Assembly (NCBI GenBank): GCA_001873285.1
Contig: MNYV01000130.1
Location: forward strand, 1 to 12,193
Length of the DNA stretch: 12,193 nucleotides
Direction of reading: 5' to 3'
Source of the DNA: Nitrospirae bacterium CG2_30_53_67
GTDB taxonomy: Bacteria; CG2-30-53-67
Shown: in pieces, positions 1 through 6,501 of the stretch
Numbering within the stretch: position 1 is the stretch's first letter
Layout: each line of letters begins with the position of its first letter
The notes under the pieces: generated by a model
What the model was told of the DNA's origin: nothing
The model's database searches: none
Seen by the model: the letters and a program-made list of their open reading frames with translations, nothing else
Position numbers and translations under genes: made by a program

Positions 1-497
1 CAGGCTCTTCAGCCATCCGCGAACAGATCAGGAAACTCCGGAAGGCTGTCCAGGGACTGGTCCTGAGAACGACCCTCATGGTCGGCTTCCCGGGCGAAAC
101 CGAAGACGCCTTCCGGGAACTATGCGGCTTTGTTTCAGAGACCCGCTTCGACCATCTCGGCGCCTTTGCGTACTCACAGGAAGAGGGAACGCAGGCGGCA
201 GAGCTTCCGGACCAGATCGCAGATGAGATCAAGACCGAACGGCTGAATACGATCCTAAACCTTCAGGCCGGCATATCCAAACAGAAAAACCGGGGGCGGG
301 TAGGGACGGTGCAAAAGGTCCTGGTCGAAGGGACGTCGCCCGAGACCGACCTTCTGCTTTCCGGCCGTTACTACGGCCAGGCCCCGGAGATTGACGGTTC
401 GGTCCTGATCAACAAGGGTGACGCCGTGGTCGGGGAATTCTTTAATGTAAAGATCACCGATGCCCATGAATATGATTTGATCGGGGAGATTGTGTAA
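1..497 (+). CDS. rimO: Ribosomal protein S12 methylthiotransferase RimO, 3' part
   Basis: Partial gene open at the left edge; the reading frame begins at base 3 and ends with TAA at 495-497. It encodes the last ~164 residues of a MiaB/RimO radical SAM methylthiotransferase, which adds a methylthio group to an aspartate of ribosomal protein S12 using SAM and Fe-S clusters. The visible part starts in the radical SAM barrel ([12 protein letters not shown], then [13 protein letters not shown], then [18 protein letters not shown]), which is highly typical of RimO. The C-terminal TRAM domain follows (roughly from [12 protein letters not shown] to the end), with [19 protein letters not shown] and DLIGEIV. 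The TRAM wording (YGQAPEIDG) favours RimO over MiaB or MtaB. The N-terminal UPF0004 domain and the CxxxCxxC cluster lie outside the window. The next gene starts 73 bases downstream on the same strand and may be co-transcribed. Confidence 0.93.
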   Translation, partial: GSSAIREQIRKLRKAVQGLVLRTTLMVGFPGETEDAFRELCGFVSETRFDHLGAFAYSQEEGTQAAELPDQIADEIKTERLNTILNLQAGISKQKNRGRVGTVQKVLVEGTSPETDLLLSGRYYGQAPEIDGSVLINKGDAVVGEFFNVKITDAHEYDLIGEIV

Positions 498-570
498 TAA
501 TTTTTTTGCCCCTTTCACCTTTTTCTCCCACATCCGGAAAAAGGACAAGGGCAAGGAGAAAAGATTCGAT

Positions 571-1338
571 ATGTTAAATAGCAAAAAAATTATCGTTGTC
601 CTTCCGGCCTACAACGCCGAGAAGACCCTGGAGGCCACCTACAGGGAGATCCCCCTTGGTATCGTAGACGAGGTTTTGCTGGTGGACGACAGGAGTTCGG
701 ACCGGACCACCGAAGTGGCGCAAAAACTCGGGATCAAGACCTTCGTGCATCAAAAGAACCTGGGCTACGGCGGGAACCAGAAGACCTGCTATACCGAGGC
801 CTTAAAGCATGGCGCTGATATCGTAGTCATGCTCCACCCCGACTATCAGTACACGCCCAAGCTCATCACGGCCATGGCCTCCATGATCTCCGAAGAACTC
901 TATGACGTGGTCCTGGGTTCAAGGATTCTGGGAAAAGGCGCCCTGGCCGGAGGCATGCCGCTCTACAAATATTTCAGCAACCGCTTTCTCACGGCCTTGG
1001 AGAATGTCCTTGTCGCGCACAAGCTCTCGGAATACCATACGGGCTACCGGGCCTTCTCCCGCAAGGTCCTGGAGACGCTCCCGCTCCTGGAGAACTCCAA
1101 TGATTTTGTCTTCGACAATCAGATGCTGGCCCAGATCATCTATTTCGGATTCTCCATCGCGGAGATCACCTGCCCCACAAAATATTTCGAGGAGGCCTCC
1201 TCCATCAACTTTTCAAGAAGCGTGACCTACGGCCTGGGCGTGCTCGAAACCGCAATCCGCTTCCGCCTGCACAAACTCGGATGGCTCAAATCCAGGATCT
1301 TCGAGGAAAATGGGAAGAAACTTCAGACGGGTAGTTAA
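571..1338 (+). CDS. Family 2 glycosyltransferase (DPM1/DPG-synthase-like)
   Basis: A 255-residue GT-A fold glycosyltransferase of family 2. The N-terminus [13 protein letters not shown] with VDDRSSDRT (residues 38-46) is the nucleotide-sugar binding start, and HPDYQY (89-94) supplies the metal-binding acidic residue in place of a classic DxD. The later [11 protein letters not shown] and the [10 protein letters not shown] motif are typical of polyprenyl-phosphate sugar synthase-like GT2 enzymes. There are no membrane helices, so it is probably a cytosolic or peripheral enzyme; donor and acceptor cannot be read from the sequence. I chose ATG at 571 because AAGGAG lies at 553-558 and homology starts just after it. 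An in-frame ATG at 490 would overlap rimO and add 27 residues with no family resemblance (many Phe/Lys/Arg). It probably shares a transcript with rimO. Confidence 0.85.
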   Translation: MLNSKKIIVVLPAYNAEKTLEATYREIPLGIVDEVLLVDDRSSDRTTEVAQKLGIKTFVHQKNLGYGGNQKTCYTEALKHGADIVVMLHPDYQYTPKLITAMASMISEELYDVVLGSRILGKGALAGGMPLYKYFSNRFLTALENVLVAHKLSEYHTGYRAFSRKVLETLPLLENSNDFVFDNQMLAQIIYFGFSIAEITCPTKYFEEASSINFSRSVTYGLGVLETAIRFRLHKLGWLKSRIFEENGKKLQTGS

Positions 1339-1368
1339 TCAATCATAGCATCAGAACATATTTTATGC

Positions 1369-1405
1369 TTGCAATTTCGCCATTAAATGGCTAATATTTA
1401 GCCAT
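1369..1405 (+). promoter_or_regulatory. Promoter with nested palindromes for the AAA ATPase
   Basis: TTGCAA at 1369-1374 and TAATAT at 1392-1397 are separated by 17 bases and form a plausible sigma70 promoter. Seven bases beyond the -10 is 1404, the A of the ATG, so the transcript would be leaderless; this agrees with the absence of any Shine-Dalgarno sequence. Two overlapping palindromes cover this promoter: GCCATT-A-AATGGC at 1379-1391, and ATGGCTAA-TAT-TTAGCCAT at 1387-1405. Both are perfect in their arms and share the half-site ATGGC. This looks like an operator, possibly autoregulatory; that role is inference. Confidence 0.55.
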
Positions 1406-2642
1406 GTATCGGAGAAATATCAAAGACTATCTGCAGGCGGTTCTGGCGGATACACCGGTGGTTTTGCTCCATGGGGCGCGACAGACTGGAAAGACGACCC
1501 TTGTCGAGAACCTCGCCGGGGAGCTGGGCGGCCGTTATCTGACGTTGGACGATGCTACAGTTCTGGCAGCCGTGACCGCCGATCCGGCCGGGTTTGTCCG
1601 GCAGCAGGATGGCATGATCATTATTGACGAGGTTCAGAAGGCACCGGACCTTTTCCCGGCCATCAAACAGCAGGTCGATGCCGACCGCCGGCCTGGCCGG
1701 TTTCTGCTGACCGGCTCGGCGAACATATTGATGCTGCCCAGAATTTCTGAGTCATTGGCCGGCAGGATGGAGATCGTGACTCTGTGGCCCCTTTCGCAGG
1801 GCGAGCTGGCCGGGCAGAGGGAGCGATTCATTGACGCGGTGTTTTCTTCCGGCCTCCCACAGCCGGCGAAGGCTGGACCGGTGGATCGTGACATCGCAAG
1901 GCGCGTTCTTACCGGCGGATATCCCGAGGCGGTGGAGCGGAGCGCTTCAGAGCGCAGGCAGGCATGGTTCGGGGCCTACATTACCACCATTCTGCAACGT
2001 GATGTGCGTGACCTCGCACATGTCGAGGGACTCACCGACATGCCGCGGCTGCTTTCTCTTCTTGCGGCGCGTTGCGGCGGCCTCCTCAACATGTCCGAAC
2101 TGTCCCGGTCGTCTGGGATTGCTCACACAAGCCTGCGGCGCTATTTGAGCCTGCTGGAGACTACGTTTCTCGCACAATTGCTGCCTGCGTGGTCCACAAA
2201 CCGGAGCAAACGATTGGTGAAGTCCCCCAAGATCCATTTGATAGACAGCGGCCTTACGAGCCGGCTCGCAGGCGCTTCCGGACAGGATCATCCCGAAGAC
2301 CTGCAGCTCTTTGGCCGCCTCGTGGAGACCTTCGTGGTCATGGAACTGCGCAAGCAGGCAACCTGGAACAAGACGCTTTGTGCCCTGTATTATTTCCGCA
2401 CCGCTTCCGGTCAAGAGGTCGACGCAGTGATGGAAGACGGACGGGGGAGGGTCGTGGGGATCGAAGTAAAATCCGCTGCAAGCGTTGCTGAGAAAGACTT
2501 CGCCGGGCTGAAGGTTCTGGCGGACTTGGCCGGCAAGAAGTTTCATCGCGGTATTGTTCTCTATGACGGCGATGCCGCCGTGCCGTTCGGTGACCGGTAT
2601 GCGGCCCTGCCGATCAGCACGCTTTGGCGTGTGACAGAGTAG
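1404..2642 (+). CDS. AAA_14/DUF4143 family ATPase
   Basis: A 412-residue P-loop ATPase of the widespread AAA_14 plus DUF4143 family. Walker A is GARQTGKTT (residues 24-32), Walker B is MIIIDE followed by VQKAPDLFP (71-85), and the sensor-like segment is TGSAN (103-107). The C-terminal half carries the DUF4143 features: a winged-helix-like segment around MSELSRSSGIAHTSLRRYLSLLE, then SPKIHLIDSGL, and a nuclease-fold-like end (YYFRTASGQEVDAVME and VGIEVKSAA) with the D/E...ExK spacing of restriction-endonuclease-like domains. Length is normal for the family. The cellular role is poorly known; such genes are common in accessory DNA, often near toxin-antitoxin genes, as here. The start ATG lacks a ribosome binding site but sits where the promoter predicts transcription begins. 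The minus-strand reading of this region is open for long stretches but matches nothing. Confidence 0.88.
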   Translation: MYRRNIKDYLQAVLADTPVVLLHGARQTGKTTLVENLAGELGGRYLTLDDATVLAAVTADPAGFVRQQDGMIIIDEVQKAPDLFPAIKQQVDADRRPGRFLLTGSANILMLPRISESLAGRMEIVTLWPLSQGELAGQRERFIDAVFSSGLPQPAKAGPVDRDIARRVLTGGYPEAVERSASERRQAWFGAYITTILQRDVRDLAHVEGLTDMPRLLSLLAARCGGLLNMSELSRSSGIAHTSLRRYLSLLETTFLAQLLPAWSTNRSKRLVKSPKIHLIDSGLTSRLAGASGQDHPEDLQLFGRLVETFVVMELRKQATWNKTLCALYYFRTASGQEVDAVMEDGRGRVVGIEVKSAASVAEKDFAGLKVLADLAGKKFHRGIVLYDGDAAVPFGDRYAALPISTLWRVTE

Positions 2643-2654
2643 TCTTAGCCCATC

Positions 2655-2681
2655 TTTAAAAAACAAATATTTTTTTTTAAA
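2655..2681. terminator. A/T-only hairpin after the ATPase gene
   Basis: TTTAAAAAA at 2655-2663 can pair with TTTTTTAAA at 2673-2681, with a long T run between 2670 and 2678. It starts 13 bases after the ATPase stop and could end transcription, but without a GC stem it would be a weak terminator. Confidence 0.3.
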
Positions 2682-3017
2682 CGGTCTCTGATTTTCCGTC
2701 GTAAAAATTAATCTGTAACACTTTGACAAAGATGAACTATTCCGGAACCGTCCCCAAACATTCCTCAAACATTCCTTATCTTCAAAGTATATTATACAGA
2801 ACGACCGAAATCTTATGCCCGGCTGGGTAACTTCAAGATCTGCACGGACCTGACTGACTTGAACTTGCCCAATCTGTAAGTGGCTGAAAAGTATGGACGA
2901 GCAGGAATCTGGGCTTGGCAGGTCCGGCCAAAATCGTCTATTATGCAACATGAATGCATAATGGACGAGACGGCCTTCGTCCGTTTCCTCGGAGTTGCGG
3001 CTGCTCGAACCGGACAG
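2682..3017. other. Intergenic accessory DNA, no gene recognised
   Basis: No open frame here resembles a known protein. The only longer reading frames are the antisense extension of the ATPase region (minus) and a 69-codon plus frame, 2880-3089, which runs into the nucleotidyltransferase relic. A short plus frame ending with TAA near 2877 has no recognisable relative. The clearest structure is the palindrome at 2934-2968. Confidence 0.5.
2934..2968. repeat. Palindrome with 14-bp arms
   Basis: TCGTCTATTATGCA (2934-2947) and TGCATAATGGACGA (2955-2968) are inverted copies matching at 13 of 14 positions around a 7-base spacer. It sits about 50 bases before the likely start of the nucleotidyltransferase relic, so it could be a surviving operator of that lost toxin-antitoxin locus. 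That role is inference. Confidence 0.55.
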
Positions 3018-3250
3018 ATGCTGAATCTGGCCGAGACGCCGTTGCCCCTGACTTCCTTTGCTCAATCCATCCCCGTGAGCGCGCTCTGACGGCCGCAGGC
3101 TCGGGGTAAGGCAACCCGGCTGTCGGACGTGGACATCGCTGTGTATTTCTACCCTGAGAAGAAGAATCCCATAGAAATATGAAGAAGAGCGGGTCTACGA
3201 GGGAGAAAACGGAATCTGGGCGGACATGGAGGACCTCCTAAAAAAAACCG
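3018..3250 (+). pseudogene. Decayed MntA-like nucleotidyltransferase antitoxin
   Basis: A relic of a minimal nucleotidyltransferase of the MntA type, which in intact loci AMPylates and silences a HepT toxin. From 3099 the frame reads ARGKATRLSDVDIAVYFYP, which contains the family SDxDI motif with both metal-binding aspartates. The preceding bases give PLTSFAQSIPVSAL then a TGA at 3087-3089, just where the GS of the usual LFGSxARG motif should be, so a small deletion or change has removed the catalytic glycine-serine. At about 3174-3177 one extra base shifts the frame. Dropping it gives PIEYEEERVYEGENGIWADM and then EDLLKKTE, which continues the family pattern. Homology stops near 3250, inside the tail of the opposite-strand MazF gene, so the last third is missing. 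No HepT partner is visible. The upstream limit is uncertain; ATG 3018 is a guess. Confidence 0.7.
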
Positions 3251-3582
3251 AATATCTTTCTCAGTCTATCGCTCACTTCACGATACATCGCAGGAGTCAA
3301 TTCCCCCAATTCACGCCGGATCATCGAACTGGTAATGGTCATAAGCCGGTGTAACTGAAGAGTCGAGGGCGCTCGCAGTCCGGTTTCCGCGAAACCCGTA
3401 TACCGTGAGTCGATCACCAGATCCGATTCAAGTAAATCAGTTGGAATTTGACTGGTAATAAAGGCGAGGATAACGTGGCGGTAAGGACCGATTGGATCGG
3501 TTAAACATACAGCCGGCCGGACCTTGGTTGCCGTAAGGTCATCGAAAGGAAATGGTACCAGGACGACCTTACCCCTTGTCAT
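3238..3582 (-). CDS. MazF/PemK-type mRNA interferase toxin
   Basis: A 114-residue toxin of the PemK/MazF family, ribosome-independent or -dependent RNases that cleave mRNA when released from their antitoxin. The N-terminus TRGKVVLVPFPFDDLTATKVRPAV is the hallmark, with the conserved RP pair at residues 22-23. The middle keeps FITSQIP, and TGLRAPSTLQLHRLMTI near residue 80 is the second conserved strand with its Ser/Thr. I chose ATG at 3582 over an in-frame ATG at 3609, because GGGAGG lies 7 bases upstream of it and the family begins there. The start overlaps the antitoxin end by 14 bases, which couples translation of the pair. It appears intact. Its 3' end runs into the nucleotidyltransferase relic on the other strand. 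Confidence 0.9.
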   Translation of the reverse strand: MTRGKVVLVPFPFDDLTATKVRPAVCLTDPIGPYRHVILAFITSQIPTDLLESDLVIDSRYTGFAETGLRAPSTLQLHRLMTITSSMIRRELGELTPAMYREVSDRLRKIFGFF

Positions 3583-3823
3583 GAAAGGGCCTCCCGTCTG
3601 TAGGGGCATAAATATCTTCTGCAGGGTTCTTCAAGAAGTCAAAAGCCGGATTACTATCCGCTGTTTTAAGCCACTCCTGTTCATTTATCTCAGTATTTTC
3701 GGATACAAGAATGACAACACGCACGCGGGCCGGGCCTTCTATCGGCAATGGTTCATCCAAGACAAGCCGATGCCTCGCGTCAATGGTACCCGTAACTTCG
3801 ATTGCCTTCACCGGATTCTTCAT
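3569..3823 (-). CDS. MazE-like antitoxin partner of MazF
   Basis: An 84-residue antitoxin, first gene of the toxin-antitoxin operon. The N-terminal half (AIEVTGTIDARHRLVLDEPLP) resembles the short beta-barrel start of AbrB-like/DUF104-type antitoxins. The C-terminal half (SNPAFDFLKNPAEDIY, then DGRPFHDKG) is the acidic, Pro/Phe-rich tail often seen in partners of MazF/PemK toxins and expected to wrap around the toxin. AGAGGTG at 3834-3840 serves as ribosome binding site, 10 bases before the ATG. It overlaps the toxin start by 14 bases. It probably also binds the operon promoter; the perfect palindrome at 3865-3883 is the natural candidate site. Confidence 0.82.
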   Translation of the reverse strand: MKNPVKAIEVTGTIDARHRLVLDEPLPIEGPARVRVVILVSENTEINEQEWLKTADSNPAFDFLKNPAEDIYAPTDGRPFHDKG

Positions 3824-3864
3824 AACAGAATTTCACCTCTTTTGTGTTTTAGTCAACCGTTTTG

Positions 3865-3917
3865 TTATTCTCTGTGAGAATAAACAACACTATTGCATAG
3901 CACCTTAGATTTGTCAA
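3865..3917 (-). promoter_or_regulatory. Promoter and operator of the MazEF-like operon
   Basis: On the minus strand TTGACA (3912-3917) is followed after 17 bases by AATAGT (3889-3894), predicting a start near 3882. A perfect palindrome, TTATTCTC-TGT-GAGAATAA (plus-strand reading), spans 3865-3883 and overlaps that start. This is a suitable position for repression by the antitoxin or the antitoxin-toxin complex. The leader to the antitoxin ATG would be about 59 bases. Confidence 0.6.
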
Positions 3918-3957
3918 CGATCGAATGGTTTCTTCCTTTTCCATCCGGCGTCCAGGA

Positions 3958-5559
3958 TCACAAACCGATCCCCTTGCTTTGCAGCAGTGTCCCTTTGATC
4001 TGCTCAAGATGGGCCAGGGATTTTCGGAAGTCAACACGGGCCCGGAGTTCCCGGCTCCTTGCCGTAGAAAGTTTTTCCTGATACTCCAGGACATCGTGGC
4101 TGATGCCCAGCCCGACCTCGAACCTCTGGGTCTCGCTCCGGAGCCTCTCTTCAGCGAGCCTCCGGGCCGCTTCGGCCGCGGCGACCCTTTTCCTGTCGGT
4201 CTCGATCTGCCGGTATGCCTCCCTCACATCCCGGATGACCTGGTTTTCGAGGTCCTTGACTGCCATGACGGCCTTCTGATTCTCCAGGTCGGCCATGACC
4301 TTCTCGCTTCTGGCTGAACGGTTGCCTAGGGGATACTCTACCTTGATACCCACAGTGTACGAATAGTAATCCCCGGACTTGAGTTCTCTCAAGGAATCCG
4401 GATTATTCCCTCCAAAGGGATTTTCTGTGGTCGCCCCCGGATTCCGGAAATCCGGCTGCGGCTGCGCCGCGCCTGAAAGTCCGCTGAGGCCGATAGATCC
4501 GACCAGATCAACCCGGGGGAAAAGCTGGTTCTTTGTGTATTTCAACTGGATCTGTTTGTTTTCCAGATCCACCTTGGCTTGATGGATATCGGGACGGCTT
4601 TCCATGGCTGTTCTGATCTGTTCGGGGAGATCTTCGATTTCCGCTGCCACCACCGGTTCATCCGCCGGGGTCAGCCTGATCTCCCAGTATCGAGGATCAT
4701 CCGTGAGATTGAGGGCTTTGCGAAGGCTGTCCTCTGCATCCCGGAGGGCATCTTCGGCCGTAATAACCCCCTCTTCCCGCGCCGCCTTCTCGGCTTCAGC
4801 CTCCAGGATATCTATGGGAGGAAGCACCCCCACATCCACCTTGCTCCGGGTGATCTTCAGAAAATCCTCCGCGAGCTGCAGGGATTCCTGCTGTACCTTC
4901 TGATCCTCTATGGTATAAACGAGCTCCCAGTAGATGGACTCGACATCAAAGAGGATTTGCATGACATGGCTCTGAAATTGAAACCTGGATATCTCCTTGT
5001 TGTTTGCGGCGATCCGGATCCCGGATGTGTTGGTCCCGATCCCGAAATCTTTGAGCAGCGGCTGGGTCAGGGAAAGGATCAGCTCGGAAGAGTATGAAGG
5101 GTTCAGGCCTGCAAAGGCCGAATTGGTTTCGTTCCTGTTGTTGACGGCGGAAAGATCGGTCTCGGTTCCGGGTGCCCACTTCCGGGCGATGCCGGCATTG
5201 ATATTGTAATCCTGATTCTTGTTCTCCGGAGGGGATGCAAAGGATGAACTCGTCTGTTTCACAGACTGGTCCTTTGAAACGCCCACGGATACCCTGGAAT
5301 CGAAAACCGATTTCTCCTGCACCAGTTTCTGTTCGCTGATCTCAGGCTCAACCCTCTGGATGGCGATCTCCAGATTGTTCTTGAGGGCAAGCTGAAGACA
5401 GGCATTCAGCGAGAGCCTGGCTTCTTTTTTCTGCAGGAAGTCCTGGATCTCCTGCTCCGAGATCCCGGTCGCGGGCTGAGACCCTGACTCGCCCCCTGCA
5501 TTTGGAACGATGAGTAGAACTGAGAAGATGAAAAGAAAAACAAGGCCTAACCTCTTCAT
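3958..5559 (-). CDS. TolC-family outer-membrane efflux channel
   Basis: A 533-residue outer-membrane factor of the TolC/OEP family, the exit duct for tripartite efflux pumps or type I secretion. It begins with a signal peptide (MKRLGLVFLFIFSVLLIVP, then a likely cleavage near NAGG) without a lipobox cysteine, so it is not a CusC/OprM-type lipoprotein. Two OEP repeats follow: LSLNACLQLALKNNLEIAIQ begins the first (about residue 48), and IHQAKVDLENKQIQLKYTKN with LFPRVDLVGSIGLSG marks the second. Long Ala/Glu-rich coiled-coil helices are visible near IDILEAEAEKAAREEG and in the C-terminal part (RLAEERLRSETQRFEVGLG). A Gln/Pro/Asn-rich loop (PQPDFRNPGATTENPFGG) would be a surface loop. No membrane fusion protein or inner-membrane pump is adjacent. 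Its ATG overlaps the purE stop as ATGA, with GGGAG 5-6 bases upstream. Confidence 0.88.
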   Translation of the reverse strand: MKRLGLVFLFIFSVLLIVPNAGGESGSQPATGISEQEIQDFLQKKEARLSLNACLQLALKNNLEIAIQRVEPEISEQKLVQEKSVFDSRVSVGVSKDQSVKQTSSSFASPPENKNQDYNINAGIARKWAPGTETDLSAVNNRNETNSAFAGLNPSYSSELILSLTQPLLKDFGIGTNTSGIRIAANNKEISRFQFQSHVMQILFDVESIYWELVYTIEDQKVQQESLQLAEDFLKITRSKVDVGVLPPIDILEAEAEKAAREEGVITAEDALRDAEDSLRKALNLTDDPRYWEIRLTPADEPVVAAEIEDLPEQIRTAMESRPDIHQAKVDLENKQIQLKYTKNQLFPRVDLVGSIGLSGLSGAAQPQPDFRNPGATTENPFGGNNPDSLRELKSGDYYSYTVGIKVEYPLGNRSARSEKVMADLENQKAVMAVKDLENQVIRDVREAYRQIETDRKRVAAAEAARRLAEERLRSETQRFEVGLGISHDVLEYQEKLSTARSRELRARVDFRKSLAHLEQIKGTLLQSKGIGL

Positions 5560-6056
5560 TGCTGCTCCCTCACACGCTGGTCCGCTTCTTCAACCTTCCT
5601 GCGCTGGTTCTTCTTGAATTCCGCGAGCTGTTTTCTCAAGGGCACGCTCTTGAGCGCGAGGACCCGCAAAGAAAAGAGTGCGGCATTCCTGGCCCCGGCA
5701 ACCCCGATGCTCATGGCGGCAACGGGAACGCCTGCGGGCATCTGCACCGTAGACAGAAGGGCATCGAACCCATTCAGCGGGGTAGACGAGATGGGAACCC
5801 CGATCACCGGAAGGTCCGTGACGGCGGCCATAGCCCCCGCCAGATGTGCGGCAGCCCCGGCCCCGGCAATGATCACCTTGATCCCCCGGCCTGCAGCTTT
5901 CTTTGCATACTCGGCTGCGAGATCCGGTGTCCTGTGGGCCGAGATCACCCGGATCTCGAAAGGAATCTCAAAGCTTTGCAGGATCGCACCGCCCTCCTTC
6001 ATGACCGAAAGATCCGACTCGCTCCCCATGATAATCCCTACCAGCGGTTTCGTCAT
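5556..6056 (-). CDS. purE: PurE, N5-carboxyaminoimidazole ribonucleotide mutase
   Basis: A 166-residue class I PurE, which moves the carboxyl group of N5-CAIR to C4 to give CAIR in purine synthesis. The nucleotide-binding loop MGSESDLSVM (residues 10-19) is typical, SAHRTP holds the conserved histidine, and GAGAAAHLAGAMAAVTDLP and PISSTPLNGFDALLSTVQMP complete the active site. MSIGVAGARNAALFSLRVLAL is the usual C-terminal helix region. The last ~25 residues (KKNQRRKVEEADQRVREQQ) are charged and slightly longer than in many relatives. The start has a clear AGGAGG-type ribosome binding site near 6063-6068. No purK is in the window. The stop overlaps the TolC-family start, and purD lies upstream beyond an inverted-repeat element. 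Confidence 0.95.
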   Translation of the reverse strand: MTKPLVGIIMGSESDLSVMKEGGAILQSFEIPFEIRVISAHRTPDLAAEYAKKAAGRGIKVIIAGAGAAAHLAGAMAAVTDLPVIGVPISSTPLNGFDALLSTVQMPAGVPVAAMSIGVAGARNAALFSLRVLALKSVPLRKQLAEFKKNQRRKVEEADQRVREQQ

Positions 6057-6099
6057 TGTCCCCTCCTATATATAAACATTTTCGGTTCTTCTCCCATAT

Positions 6100-6408
6100 A
6101 GTGGGTAAGAAGGGTTCAAGGGGTCAAGGGTTCGAGTGAACCCCGTTAGAGAGACGAGCTCTCTAACGGGGTGAAATACTGAAACGCAAGCAAAATCTCC
6201 AGAGAAAAACACTGGACCCCAAGATGCCTTAGTGTAGTAGCCGTCGTAGACGGCAAGGATATAGAAAAGCGGGACACGCTAAGCGTAACCCTAGGACCCT
6301 CGGCCCCTTATGTTTTTAGCACTTCACCCCGTTAGAGGACAACCTCTAACGGGGTTCACTTGACCCCTGGGATCCTTGACCCCTTGACCCCTGATGTTTT
6401 CACCCACT
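6100..6408. repeat. Inverted-repeat element between purD and purE
   Basis: About 310 bases with no gene, bounded by imperfect terminal inverted repeats. Each end has a strong hairpin: ACCCCGTTAGAGAG (6140-6153) pairs with 6159-6172 over a 5-base loop, and ACCCCGTTAGAGG (6326-6338) pairs with 6343-6355 over a 4-base loop. Outside each hairpin, reading inwards, is a related stretch of GGGTCAAG-like units ending in GTGAACCCC; the outermost matching bases are GTGGGT at 6101-6106 and ACCCAC at 6402-6407. Inside are smaller hairpins (GCCGTC-GTA-GACGGC at 6240-6254, ACGCT-A-AGCGT further right). There is no open frame for a transposase and no T run, so it looks like a REPIN- or MITE-like non-autonomous repeat inserted within the pur operon. 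Confidence 0.65.
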
Positions 6409-6501
6409 CTTTTGGAGATGATCTACATTTTCAAGTTTGATGGACTCCCCATGAACTGCGGTTCCTTTGCCCCCGGCCCCGGCAAACAGGCATAATCCCC
6501 G

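Noticed and set aside
490-570. Upstream ATG start for the glycosyltransferase
   Set aside because: It overlaps rimO, lacks a good ribosome binding site and adds residues unlike the family; ATG 571 has AAGGAG and fits homology.
1947-3065. Long minus-strand open frame of 372 codons opposite the ATPase gene
   Set aside because: It is antisense to a clear AAA_14/DUF4143 gene, has low-complexity composition, no ribosome binding site and no recognisable domain.
4579-6101. Plus-strand frames opposite the TolC-family gene and purE (4579-5097, 5559-6101)
   Set aside because: Antisense shadows of well-identified genes, rich in Arg/Pro/Gly/His as expected from reverse reading.
6140-6355. Intrinsic terminators in the purD-purE gap
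   Set aside because: The stems are strong but no T run follows on the minus strand; a repeat element explains both hairpins better.
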